7,862 nucleotides of DNA from CALXXL01 sp964512385 (lineage in GTDB: Bacteria; Verrucomicrobiota; Lentisphaeria; Victivallales; Victivallaceae), in the NCBI GenBank assembly GCA_964512385.1, contig CAZEHZ010000107.1, positions 1 to 7,862 of the forward strand, written 5' to 3'. Positions 1-6,794 of this stretch are shown here, piece after piece. The number at the start of each line of letters is the position of its first letter. Positions within the stretch are counted from its first letter, which is position 1. A model generated the notes under the pieces. The model was not told the DNA's origin and did not search any database. It saw only the letters and a program-made list of their open reading frames with translations. A program made the position numbers and the translations under genes.

Positions 1-57
1 ACTGCCCACCATGCCACGATGCCCGGCGATATAAATCCGGGCGTTTTTATCTATCAT
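1..57 (-). CDS. fcl: GDP-L-fucose synthase, N-terminal fragment (continues beyond the left edge)
   Basis: Only the first 19 codons are in the window. They read MIDKNARIYIAGHRGMVGS. The segment IYIAGHRGMVGS is the Rossmann-fold nucleotide-binding start (GxxGxxG) of GDP-4-keto-6-deoxy-D-mannose 3,5-epimerase/4-reductase, which makes GDP-L-fucose with NADPH in the cytoplasm. The ATG lies one base after the gmd stop codon, and an AGGG about eight bases upstream, inside the end of gmd, can serve as ribosome binding site. The gmd-fcl order is the classical GDP-fucose gene pair, so its product should use the compound made by gmd. The motif and the neighbour together make the call strong despite the short fragment. 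The catalytic Ser-Tyr-Lys residues lie outside the window. Confidence 0.88.
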   Translation of the reverse strand, partial: MIDKNARIYIAGHRGMVGS

Positions 58-58
58 T

Positions 59-1111
59 TTACACACCCTGTTCATAATGCGGATTATCAATATAACGCAT
101 ATCCGCTTCCGTCATAATTTTGACTAATTCGGCAAACTTCACTTCCGGCTCCCAGTTCAACTGCCGTTTGGCCTTGGCCGGATTTCCTAACAACTGCTCC
201 ACCTCGGCCGGGCGGAAATAGCGCGGGTCGATCCGCACCGCCACCTTATTGGTAGTGGTATCAATACCCACTTCGTCCACGCCTTTACCCTGCCACTCAA
301 TCCGGCGGCCCGCATATTTAAACGACGCTTCAATAAACTCCCGCACGGTATGCATTTCGCCGGTTGCCACCACATAATCGTCCGGAGTATCCTGCTGAAG
401 CATCATCCACATCATCTTCACATAATCCGGTGCATATCCCCAGTCGCGTTTGGCATCGATATTGCCCATATAGAAGCACTCCTGCAGACCACGGGTAATC
501 CGGGCCACCGCCATCGTGATTTTACGAGTTACAAAAGTTTCGCCCCGGCGTGGAGATTCGTGATTAAACAAAATCCCGTTAGAGGCGTGCAGGTTATAGG
601 CTTCACGGTAATTTTTAGTAATCCAGTAGCCGTACTGTTTAGCCACGGCGTATGGACTGCGGGGATAAAACGGCGTTGTTTCGCTTTGCGGAACCTCCAT
701 CACTTTACCGAACAACTCGCTGGTGCTGGCCTGATAGAATCTGGTATTGATGCCGGTTTCCCGAATACAATCCAGCAAACGCAGTGTACCGACGGCATCC
801 ACCTCGGCGGTATATTCCGGCACCTCAAAAGACACCTGCACATGCGACTGCGCCCCTAAGTTATAAATTTCATCCGGGTGAATTTTCTCAATCAAGCGGT
901 TCAAATTGCTGGAGTCGGTCAAATCGCCGTAATGCAGAAACAAATCCACATTTTCCTCATGCCGATCCTTATACAAATGGTCAATACGAGCCGTATTAAA
1001 TGAACTTGCCCGCCGGATAATGCCATGCACTTCGTACCCTTTATCCAATAATAGCTCAGACAAATACGAGCCGTCCTGCCCGGTAATCCCGGTAATCAAT
1101 GCTTTTTTCAT
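59..1111 (-). CDS. gmd: GDP-mannose 4,6-dehydratase
   Basis: This 350-residue cytoplasmic enzyme of the extended short-chain dehydrogenase family removes water from GDP-D-mannose to give GDP-4-keto-6-deoxymannose, the first committed step to GDP-L-fucose and related sugars. The sequence shows the NADP-binding GITGQDGS motif at residues 8-15, YGDLTDSS near 61-68, the catalytic STSE stretch at 129-132 (Thr130 and Glu132), YAVAK at 154-158 (Tyr154 and Lys158), and the GMD signature LFNHESPRRG at 181-190. The length is slightly below the E. coli enzyme and nothing appears missing. The start is supported by a GGGAAGG Shine-Dalgarno sequence a few bases upstream and by the typical MKKALITG beginning. 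It is the first gene of a leftward operon with the fucose synthase gene, one base apart, and has its own promoter. Confidence 0.97.
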   Translation of the reverse strand: MKKALITGITGQDGSYLSELLLDKGYEVHGIIRRASSFNTARIDHLYKDRHEENVDLFLHYGDLTDSSNLNRLIEKIHPDEIYNLGAQSHVQVSFEVPEYTAEVDAVGTLRLLDCIRETGINTRFYQASTSELFGKVMEVPQSETTPFYPRSPYAVAKQYGYWITKNYREAYNLHASNGILFNHESPRRGETFVTRKITMAVARITRGLQECFYMGNIDAKRDWGYAPDYVKMMWMMLQQDTPDDYVVATGEMHTVREFIEASFKYAGRRIEWQGKGVDEVGIDTTTNKVAVRIDPRYFRPAEVEQLLGNPAKAKRQLNWEPEVKFAELVKIMTEADMRYIDNPHYEQGV

Positions 1112-1151
1112 CAGCCTTCCCTATCTCTATATTTACAGTTTAAATCATTCT

Positions 1152-1181
1152 ATAATATAATAAGCAGTTTTAGTATTTCAA
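1152..1181 (-). promoter_or_regulatory. Candidate sigma70-type promoter for gmd-fcl
   Basis: On the minus strand a TTGAAA -35 box (1176-1181) is followed by overlapping -10 candidates: TATTAT (1152-1157, 18-bp spacer) and TATATT (1154-1159, 16-bp spacer). Each box differs from consensus at one or two positions. It lies between the upstream gene's terminator and gmd, leaving a leader of roughly 30-40 bases. This is pattern matching only; AT-rich DNA gives chance matches. Confidence 0.55.
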
Positions 1182-1200
1182 TGTATTTTCCGACTCTTTT

Positions 1201-1243
1201 AAATAAAAAAACAAAAAAACCGGAAGAATTTTTACTCTTCCGG
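1201..1243 (-). terminator. Rho-independent terminator after the ketoacyl synthase gene
   Basis: Read on the minus strand, the perfect 8-bp stem CCGGAAGA/TCTTCCGG (1236-1243 with 1220-1227) has an 8-base loop and is followed by a long T-rich run (1219 down to about 1204, broken by single other bases). The stem begins 20 bases after the TGA stop of the ketoacyl synthase. It separates that gene from gmd, so gmd needs its own promoter. Confidence 0.9.
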
Positions 1244-1263
1244 CTTTAACCATTGTACAAATA

Positions 1264-2493
1264 TCAGTTTACGCAGTCGGTCAACACTAAACTGGCGTTA
1301 GACCCGCCGAAAGCGAATGAGTTGCTTAACGCATGTTTAAGTTTCACTCCGGTACGCAGTTCCCGCACAAAATCCACGCCCTCGCAGGCCGGATCCACAT
1401 TATCCAGGTTCAAACTGGGGCTGATAAACTGTTTTTCCTGCATAATAGTGGTAAAAATCACCTCCACCGCTCCGGTGGCGCCAATCATATGCCCGGTCAT
1501 TGACTTGGTGGAGTTCACCACCGCCCGGCGACCGAACACCCGGCGCACGGCTTCAATTTCAATCGGGTCGCCCACCGGCGTGGCGGTACCGTGAGTATTG
1601 ATATAGCTGATATCCTCCGGCTTTAACTTGGCGTTGGCCAAAGATTCGTGCATTACCGCTTCACTGGCGTTGGCGTCCGGAACCACCATATCGGTAGCGT
1701 TACTGTTCCCGGCCACGCCGGAGATTTCCACAATCGGCCTGGCGTGGCGGCGATTAATGCTCTCTTCGGATTCCAGCACCACAAAACCGGCGCCCTCCGC
1801 CAACACAAAGCCGTCTCTGGCGGCATCAAACGGCCGGCAGGCCTTGTTCGGGCAGTCATTATAGGTATGAGACAACGCCCGCATTGCGGTAAATCCCAGT
1901 GCCTGAGTCCAGTCCAGTCCTTCCGCACCACCGGCGATGACAATATCGTATAAACCGCTCTGAATCAAGCGGCTGGCCACCATGATACAGATGGCCGAAC
2001 TACTGCAGGCGGCGCTGATGTCATAAGTTTCGCCCTTAATGCCGAACAGCAATGACAGATTAGAGACCACCGATGACGGCATAACCCGCGGCACACTGCA
2101 CGGCGACACCGCCCGCAGTTTGCATTCCGGCCCGTAAGCCGCCAGCGACGCATGAGCATCGGGCAGATAACTCCCGGCCACGCCGCCGATAATGGCAATT
2201 TTATGATGCGGAACTTCATCCAGCGGGATTCCGGCTTCGGCCAACGCCTCGGCCACGGCGCTTACGCTCATGGTGGCGGTGGGTGGAGAAAAGCGCAAAA
2301 GTTTACGGGTTAAGATCGGGTGTATCGGGAACTCCGGCACTTTCCCGGCCACTTGACTTTCCAGCTTATGTTCAGCCCATTCAGGCATAAATTGAATTCC
2401 GCTTTTTCCGGACCGCAATGCGGCTTCATTTTCCGGCAAACCGACACCAAGCGGCGTAATCAAGCCGCGGCCGGTAATGTAAACTTTTCTCAT
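1264..2493 (-). CDS. Beta-ketoacyl-ACP synthase (KAS I/II-like condensing enzyme)
   Basis: This 409-residue thiolase-fold enzyme should condense malonyl-ACP with an acyl chain in fatty acid elongation. The complete Cys-His-His set of KAS I/II enzymes is present: Cys163 in SAACSSSA, His301 in NTHGTATPVGD and His335 in KSMTGHMIGATGA, with Lys330 just before the last. The C-terminal NSFAFGGSNA loop (residues 391-400) is also intact. Length and spacing match E. coli FabB (Cys163, His298, His333) slightly better than FabF, but FabB and FabF cannot be separated safely by eye, so no symbol is given. The active-site text ACSSS is also common in polyketide-type synthases. No acp, fabG, fabD or fabA gene is adjacent. 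The ATG start gives the standard MRKVYITGRG opening; a weak AGG lies about six bases upstream. It is monocistronic, with its own promoter and terminator. Confidence 0.92.
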   Translation of the reverse strand: MRKVYITGRGLITPLGVGLPENEAALRSGKSGIQFMPEWAEHKLESQVAGKVPEFPIHPILTRKLLRFSPPTATMSVSAVAEALAEAGIPLDEVPHHKIAIIGGVAGSYLPDAHASLAAYGPECKLRAVSPCSVPRVMPSSVVSNLSLLFGIKGETYDISAACSSSAICIMVASRLIQSGLYDIVIAGGAEGLDWTQALGFTAMRALSHTYNDCPNKACRPFDAARDGFVLAEGAGFVVLESEESINRRHARPIVEISGVAGNSNATDMVVPDANASEAVMHESLANAKLKPEDISYINTHGTATPVGDPIEIEAVRRVFGRRAVVNSTKSMTGHMIGATGAVEVIFTTIMQEKQFISPSLNLDNVDPACEGVDFVRELRTGVKLKHALSNSFAFGGSNASLVLTDCVN

Positions 2494-2547
2494 TGGCGAC
2501 CTATATATCTTCAGTTGGGGGTTTCACTTTATCTGCTTTCTCTTTAC

Positions 2548-2575
2548 AATATACCGTTTTCCGTAAAATTACCAA
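2548..2575 (-). promoter_or_regulatory. Candidate promoter for the ketoacyl synthase gene
   Basis: On the minus strand TTGGTA (2570-2575) and TATATT (2548-2553) are separated by 16 bp. The expected start of transcription leaves a leader of about 45-50 bases before the ATG at 2493. It sits in the divergent region between two genes that point away from each other, where a leftward promoter is required. The -35 box is only a moderate match. Confidence 0.45.
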
Positions 2576-2602
2576 CCCTGAAAAGAGTTTTTTTATACAT
2601 TT

Positions 2603-2616
2603 AAGCAAATTTGCTT
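2603..2616. repeat. Perfect 14-bp palindrome, possible operator
   Basis: AAGCAAATTTGCTT is identical to its own reverse complement. It lies in the 196-bp divergent gap and its right half covers the -35 box proposed for the rightward ABC transporter gene. A symmetric site in that position would suit a dimeric repressor. No regulator gene is visible nearby and AT-rich palindromes arise by chance, so function is only inferred. Confidence 0.4.
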
Positions 2617-2638
2617 TTATTTATAAGCGTGCTATATT
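2611..2638 (+). promoter_or_regulatory. Candidate promoter for the ABC ATPase-mutL operon
   Basis: TTGCTT (2611-2616) and TATATT (2633-2638) are 16 bp apart. The -10 box is one base from consensus and the -35 box is weak. Transcription would start near 2645, giving a leader of about 45 bases before the ATG at 2690. The position is right for the only promoter between the divergent genes that reads rightwards. Confidence 0.5.
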
Positions 2639-2689
2639 CAAAAGGCGTATTTTTTACAAATTTTAGAGTGGAATCAGCGGTAGAAAAGC

Positions 2690-3712
2690 ATGAATAATAT
2701 TTTGGAAGTCAAACATTTGTCCATCGAGTTCGCCACCGGCGGTCATGGCAATGCGGAAGTGATTAAGGATGTATCGTTTAACGTGGCGTCCGGGGAAATT
2801 ATGGCCTTGGTGGGTGAGTCCGGCTGCGGCAAAAGTTTAAGCTGTCTGGCTCTTACCAGATTGATTCCGTCGCCGCCCGGCATCTATCGAGCCGGCGAGA
2901 TTGACTTTGTTTACCGCCAGAAATCCTATAACATGCTGAATCTGCCGGAAAAAGAGTTGCGAAAACTGCGTGGCGGCGGCATCGGCTATATTTTTCAAGA
3001 GCCGTCCAGTTCGCTGAACCCGGTGTTCCGGGTGGGCGACCAGATTGCCGAGGCGATTTACCTGCACCGCCCCAAGGTAACGGATGTAAAAAAAGAGATT
3101 ATTGACCTGCTTACCCAAGTCGGCATTCCGGCACCGGAGAGTCGTTTAAATGCTTATCCGCATGAACTTTCCGGCGGTATGCAACAGCGTATAATGATTG
3201 CCATGGCGTTAGCCGCACGCCCGGCGTTGCTGGTGGCCGACGAACCCACTACGGCGTTAGACGTTACCATTCAGGCGCAGATTTTGGAGCTTTTGGACAG
3301 TTTGCGCCAAACCACCAATATGGCGATTATTTTAGTTACGCATAATCTGGGCATTGTGGCGGAACTGGCCGACCACGTTACGGTAATGTACGCCGGGAAT
3401 GTGGTGGAACAGGCCGTCACCAAAGATTTGTTTATTCAGCCATCGCATCCGTACACCAAAAGCCTGCTTCAAGCCGTGCCGAAGTTGAACAATCCGGTGG
3501 AAAAGCTGGCCACCATTCCCGGCAGTGTGCCAAGCCCGGACAAATTACCGAAAGGTTGCCGATTTTTTGGCCGTTGCAGTCTATGCAGTGGTTTGCCGCC
3601 GGAGCAGCAACAGGTCTGCAAAACTCAAGTACCGGAACTGCATGAAGTTGCGCCGGAACATTTTTGCCGTTGCCATTTTGTGGTGGAAAGGAGAGAAGTC
3701 CCATGCCCGTAA
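2690..3712 (+). CDS. Oligopeptide/dipeptide-type ABC transporter ATP-binding protein (OppD/DppD family)
   Basis: This 340-residue cytoplasmic ATPase should power a peptide (or nickel-like) importer of the Opp/Dpp type. All nucleotide-binding parts are intact: Walker A GESGCGKS (residues 42-49), Q-loop Gln103 in YIFQEP, signature LSGGMQQ (160-166), Walker B LLVADEP with Glu185, D-loop TALD (188-191) and switch His218. The C-terminal oligopeptide-transporter extension follows, with PSHPYTKSLLQAVP at 251-264. A cysteine set (Cys290, 296, 299, 310, plus 326 and 328) resembles the iron-sulfur cluster region reported in some DppD proteins. OppD/DppD normally pairs with a second ATPase and two permeases; none is adjacent, so partners must be encoded elsewhere. 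The chosen ATG gives the usual start, although no good Shine-Dalgarno site precedes it. Its last 10 bp overlap mutL. Confidence 0.93.
   Translation: MNNILEVKHLSIEFATGGHGNAEVIKDVSFNVASGEIMALVGESGCGKSLSCLALTRLIPSPPGIYRAGEIDFVYRQKSYNMLNLPEKELRKLRGGGIGYIFQEPSSSLNPVFRVGDQIAEAIYLHRPKVTDVKKEIIDLLTQVGIPAPESRLNAYPHELSGGMQQRIMIAMALAARPALLVADEPTTALDVTIQAQILELLDSLRQTTNMAIILVTHNLGIVAELADHVTVMYAGNVVEQAVTKDLFIQPSHPYTKSLLQAVPKLNNPVEKLATIPGSVPSPDKLPKGCRFFGRCSLCSGLPPEQQQVCKTQVPELHEVAPEHFCRCHFVVERREVPCP
3687..3693 (+). promoter_or_regulatory. Ribosome binding site that decides the mutL start
   Basis: AAAGGAG lies inside the end of the ABC ATPase gene, nine bases before the ATG at 3703. It selects this ATG over the in-frame upstream ATG at 3664, which would add 13 residues without family support. 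Placement inside the upstream gene suggests translational coupling. Confidence 0.85.
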
Positions 3713-5697
3713 TCAATATACTTCCGCCGGAAATTTTTAACCGTATCGCCGCCGGAGAGGTGGTGGAACGGCCGGCCTCGGTGGTGAAAGAACTTTTGGA
3801 AAACTCCATTGATGCCGGAGCCTCTCAAATCCGGATTCGGGTGGAACATGCCGGAACCAAGCTGATCAGTGTAACAGACAACGGTTGCGGCATGGATGCC
3901 GATGATGCCATGTTGTCCTTAAAACCGCACGGCACCAGCAAGATCAAGCAGGTGGAGGATATAGACCGCATTGCAACTTTAGGGTTTCGGGGGGAGGCCA
4001 TTCCCAGTATCGCCTCAGTCAGTAATTTTCAACTGCGCACCCGAAAGGCGGACTCGCCGCTGGGCTTTGAGGTAACGTTGGCGGGGGGCGAAATTCAACA
4101 CTCCGGCCCCGCCGGTTGTGCGCCGGGAACGGAAATTCTGGTGCGGGATCTGTTTTTCAACACTCCGGCCCGACGGAAGTTCCTGCGCAGTTTCCCCACC
4201 GAAGAGAGTTATATAGAAGAGGTTATCATTGCCGCCGCCTTAAGTAATCTGAATGTGGCGTTTGAATATATTGCCGACGGTAAACGAGTCTTATTTTCCG
4301 GTGCCGACGCCGGATTAAATACCCGTCTGCACGATTTTTTCGGTAAAAAATTTGCGGAAAACATGTTGCCGGTCAAGGCCGAACTGGGTAATATCCGGGT
4401 AAGCGGAGTTACCGCCATGCCCGGAGTCAGCCGCAGTTCCCGGCGGGATCAACGCAGTTTTGTCAACGGCCGCCCCGTGGAGTCGCAAGCCATTTTTCGC
4501 GGGATTCGCGACGGTTACGGCACGCTGAACGAACGCGGCCGCTATTCGCCGTGCATTCTGTTTCTGCATTTGCCGTACAGTGATTTTGACATTAACGTGC
4601 ATCCGGCCAAACGGGATGTGCGTTTCCGGCAGGAGTATAACGTGTCACGGGCGGTAACGGCGGCAATCGGCATTGCGCTGAAAAACACGCCGGTGCCGGA
4701 GTCCACGTTAGATGCGGCAATCTCGCTGGATGCCGTCCTGCAAGGGGCGGAAATCTCCTATGCGCCGCCAACACATGTTCAAGATGTGCTGTCCTTGTAT
4801 AAAGACGACACCTACGAGCCGACGCCGCCGACCGCACCGCAAGTCCATTTCCTTACCGACCCGGAGGTGATGCCGGACACGCCGCCGCCCAAACCATCGT
4901 CGCCGCCCAACGCCGTATATAATGACCCGGATGCGGTGGACATCGCCGATTTAATCGTCCCCGCCGGAGCCAAAGTCGGCATTTCCGCCGAGCCGAGTCC
5001 GGAGCAACCCTTTAATCATGAATCCGTTTCTACGGCGGAATATGATAACTCCGCCACCGCCGACCCGTTACCGGAGCCGCCGGAAATTACGGCAAACGAC
5101 ATGGAGTCCATCGGCAAATTCACTAAATTCCGTAAACTAATCGGAGTTTTAGACCACACCTATTTACTGTTTTTTAATGCCGGTTGTAACGCCTTGGAGA
5201 TCATGGATCAACACGCCGCTCACGAACGGGTGTTGTTTGAACAGCTCCTGAAACAGGCCGATTCGCAGGTGGCGGTTCAACCGTTGTTACTGCCGCAGAT
5301 GCTGGAACTGGCACGGCCGGCCGCCGGATGGTTAAGCAAAAATGAGGCGTTGCTGGGGAAGCTGGGTTTTGAACTGGCCGGATTATCCAGTAACAGCTTA
5401 ATATTGAACGCAGTACCGGCACTATTGCCGGAGGCGGAATGGGAAAATGTCTTGACCGATATTTATCAGGCCGGGCGGGAGTGTGCCCCCGGCGACAGTC
5501 GGCCGTTATTGGAACGCACGGCGGCGGCGGCCTGCCATGCCGCGGTAAAAGCGCATGATGAACTTTCCGATGCCGAAGTAGCGGCCTTACTGCGGCAGTT
5601 GGACACTTGCGAACGGCCGGACATTTGTCCGCACGGCCGCCCCACCACCATTCAAATTACCGTAAAAGAGCTGGAAAAACGGTTTGGACGGCGATAA
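3703..5697 (+). CDS. mutL: DNA mismatch repair protein MutL, endonuclease-type
   Basis: This 664-residue protein couples mismatch recognition by MutS to strand incision. The N-terminal GHKL ATPase shows KELLENSIDAGA with Glu30 and Asn34, DNGCGMD (59-65), GFRGEAIPSIASVS (94-107) and NTPARRKF (153-160). A proline-rich linker of low conservation spans about residues 340-465. The C-terminal dimerisation and nuclease domain carries DQHAAHER with Glu508 and Glu513 (502-513), ACH (610-612), CPHGRP (642-647) and FGR (661-663). These match the metal-binding endonuclease motifs DQHA(x2)E(x4)E, ACR, CPHGRP and FxR, the second with His for Arg. E. coli MutL lacks this site and uses MutH, so this host probably nicks DNA with MutL itself. 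The start at 3703 gives the conserved beginning PVINILPPEIFNRIAAGEVVERP and has a good ribosome binding site. Confidence 0.97.
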   Translation: MPVINILPPEIFNRIAAGEVVERPASVVKELLENSIDAGASQIRIRVEHAGTKLISVTDNGCGMDADDAMLSLKPHGTSKIKQVEDIDRIATLGFRGEAIPSIASVSNFQLRTRKADSPLGFEVTLAGGEIQHSGPAGCAPGTEILVRDLFFNTPARRKFLRSFPTEESYIEEVIIAAALSNLNVAFEYIADGKRVLFSGADAGLNTRLHDFFGKKFAENMLPVKAELGNIRVSGVTAMPGVSRSSRRDQRSFVNGRPVESQAIFRGIRDGYGTLNERGRYSPCILFLHLPYSDFDINVHPAKRDVRFRQEYNVSRAVTAAIGIALKNTPVPESTLDAAISLDAVLQGAEISYAPPTHVQDVLSLYKDDTYEPTPPTAPQVHFLTDPEVMPDTPPPKPSSPPNAVYNDPDAVDIADLIVPAGAKVGISAEPSPEQPFNHESVSTAEYDNSATADPLPEPPEITANDMESIGKFTKFRKLIGVLDHTYLLFFNAGCNALEIMDQHAAHERVLFEQLLKQADSQVAVQPLLLPQMLELARPAAGWLSKNEALLGKLGFELAGLSSNSLILNAVPALLPEAEWENVLTDIYQAGRECAPGDSRPLLERTAAAACHAAVKAHDELSDAEVAALLRQLDTCERPDICPHGRPTTIQITVKELEKRFGRR

Positions 5698-5714
5698 AAA
5701 GACCGATTTTTTTT
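5680..5714 (+). terminator. Possible weak terminator at the end of mutL
   Basis: CGGTTT (5680-5685) can pair with AGACCG (5700-5705), six pairs including one G-T, with a 14-base loop. A run of eight T bases follows at 5707-5714. The stem starts within the last codons of mutL. The T-run is good but the stem is weak and the loop large, so termination may be partial. Confidence 0.4.
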
Positions 5715-5723
5715 AAATCATGC

Positions 5724-5752
5724 TTGTAAAAACGGCAAAACAGTGCTATTTT
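5724..5752 (+). promoter_or_regulatory. Candidate rpsB-tsf promoter with extended -10
   Basis: TTGTAA (5724-5729) and TATTTT (5747-5752) are exactly 17 bp apart, and TGC directly before the -10 box supplies the TGn extension. Transcription would begin near 5759, giving a leader of about 83 bases. This is the best spaced promoter candidate in the window and sits where a strong ribosomal-protein promoter is expected. Confidence 0.65.
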
Positions 5753-5757
5753 ATAAG

Positions 5758-5774
5758 ACTCGTAAGATTCGAGT
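5758..5774 (+). promoter_or_regulatory. Hairpin at the predicted 5' end of the rpsB leader
   Basis: ACTCG (5758-5762) pairs with CGAGT (5770-5774) around a 7-base loop, with a further G-T pair outside. It begins at or next to the predicted transcription start. In some bacteria S2 represses its own operon through the rpsB leader; whether this hairpin takes part is unknown. It may simply protect the 5' end of the mRNA. Confidence 0.4.
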
Positions 5775-5841
5775 TAAACTTTAACAAAAAGAGATACTTG
5801 CAAAAAAGGTCTCGCAACAGAATGTCGCAAAGGAGCGAATT

Positions 5842-6765
5842 ATGGCAAAAGTAACGATTAATGATTTGTTGGAAGCCGGATGTCATTTTGGTCACCAGAC
5901 CAAGCGTTGGAATCCGAAAATGAAGCACTTTGTCTACGGTGCCCGTAACGGTATCAGTATTATTGACCTCACCATCACCATGCGTCAGATCGCCGCCGCC
6001 TGCAATTTCCTGCAGCACGTGGTTGGTCAGGGCGGCGACATTCTGTTTGTAGGCACCAAGCGTCAGGCTCAGCAGATCACCAAGGAATTGGCGGAACGTA
6101 CCGGCATGTATTATATTGCCGAACGCTGGATGGGCGGTACTCTTACTAATAACGTAACCATCCGCAAAAGCATCCAGAAGATGTTTGATTTGGACAAGGT
6201 TTTAGGTTCAGAAGCCGTAAAAGGCATGAAGAAGAAAGAAACCTCCATCATGTCCCGCGACTGCGAACGCCTGCATCGTGATTTGGACGGTATCGCCGAT
6301 ATGAAGCGTTTGCCGGCCGCCATGGTAGTTATTGACGTTTGCAATGACAATATCGCCGTAAGTGAAGCTAATAAGCTGAATATTCCGATCGTCGGTATCT
6401 GCGATACCAACGCCAATCCGGATTTGATTAATTTCCCGGTAGCCGCTAACGACGACGCCGTAAAGTCCATTAAGGTAATCACCGACTTGTTCTGCGATGC
6501 CATCTTGGTGGCTAAAGAAGTATATCAGAAGCGTGTAGTTGAAGAACGCTCCGCTAAGGAAGCCGCCGCGAAGAAGGCCGCCGATGATAAGGCCGCCGCC
6601 GGAGAAACTGACGATAGAAACGCTAAGCGTGCTCCCCGCAAAACCGCGAAGAAAGCTGATGATGCCGCAGAAGCTGAATTGAAGATTGATTCTGTTGCCG
6701 GCGTAAAGGTTGAAAAGAAGGCTCCGAAAAAGGCCGCTAAGAAAGCTGATGAAGCTGCTGAGTAA
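5842..6765 (+). CDS. rpsB: 30S ribosomal protein S2 with extended Lys/Ala-rich tail
   Basis: S2 is a structural protein of the small ribosomal subunit, located between head and body. The conserved core is clear: LLEAGCHFGHQTKRWNPKMK (residues 9-28), GGDILFVGTKRQAQ (64-77), RWMGGTLTNN (95-104), DMKRLPAAMVVID (153-165) and PIVGICDTNANPD (182-194). At 307 residues it exceeds the usual 240-255 because of a charged tail from about residue 237. In the tail a 16-residue segment recurs (262-277 and 292-307, 12 of 16 identical), built on KxAPxKxAKKADxAAE. This looks like a disordered histone-H1-like extension. The ATG has an excellent AAAGGAG six bases upstream. The gene heads an operon with tsf, 29 bases downstream, a widespread bacterial order. 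Confidence 0.98.
   Translation: MAKVTINDLLEAGCHFGHQTKRWNPKMKHFVYGARNGISIIDLTITMRQIAAACNFLQHVVGQGGDILFVGTKRQAQQITKELAERTGMYYIAERWMGGTLTNNVTIRKSIQKMFDLDKVLGSEAVKGMKKKETSIMSRDCERLHRDLDGIADMKRLPAAMVVIDVCNDNIAVSEANKLNIPIVGICDTNANPDLINFPVAANDDAVKSIKVITDLFCDAILVAKEVYQKRVVEERSAKEAAAKKAADDKAAAGETDDRNAKRAPRKTAKKADDAAEAELKIDSVAGVKVEKKAPKKAAKKADEAAE
6625..6762 (+). repeat. Internal repeat coding for the S2 tail
   Basis: Two 48-bp segments, 6625-6672 and 6715-6762, encode related 16-residue blocks that differ only by conservative changes apart from one Thr/Ala (Arg/Lys, Asp/Glu). The DNA differs at many third positions, so the duplication, if it was one, is old or the blocks converged on a simple Lys/Ala composition. 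Confidence 0.6.
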
Positions 6766-6794
6766 TTAACTCATTTGAAACAGGAGAAAAGATT

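Noticed and set aside
350..859. A 169-codon plus-strand open frame inside gmd
   Set aside because: It is antisense to a clearly conserved gmd, has no ribosome binding site of note and no recognisable family.
1965..2219. Minus-strand frames inside the ketoacyl synthase gene in a different phase
   Set aside because: They are out-of-frame shadows of the conserved gene, rich in Arg, Cys and Pro as expected for shifted frames.
3664..3702. A longer mutL start at 3664
   Set aside because: It would add 13 residues with no match to MutL, whose conserved beginning starts right after the ATG at 3703, and the Shine-Dalgarno site fits 3703.
4592..4837. Minus-strand open frame inside mutL
   Set aside because: It is antisense to the conserved mutL frame; its Arg/Pro-rich composition is typical of a shadow of GC-rich coding sequence.
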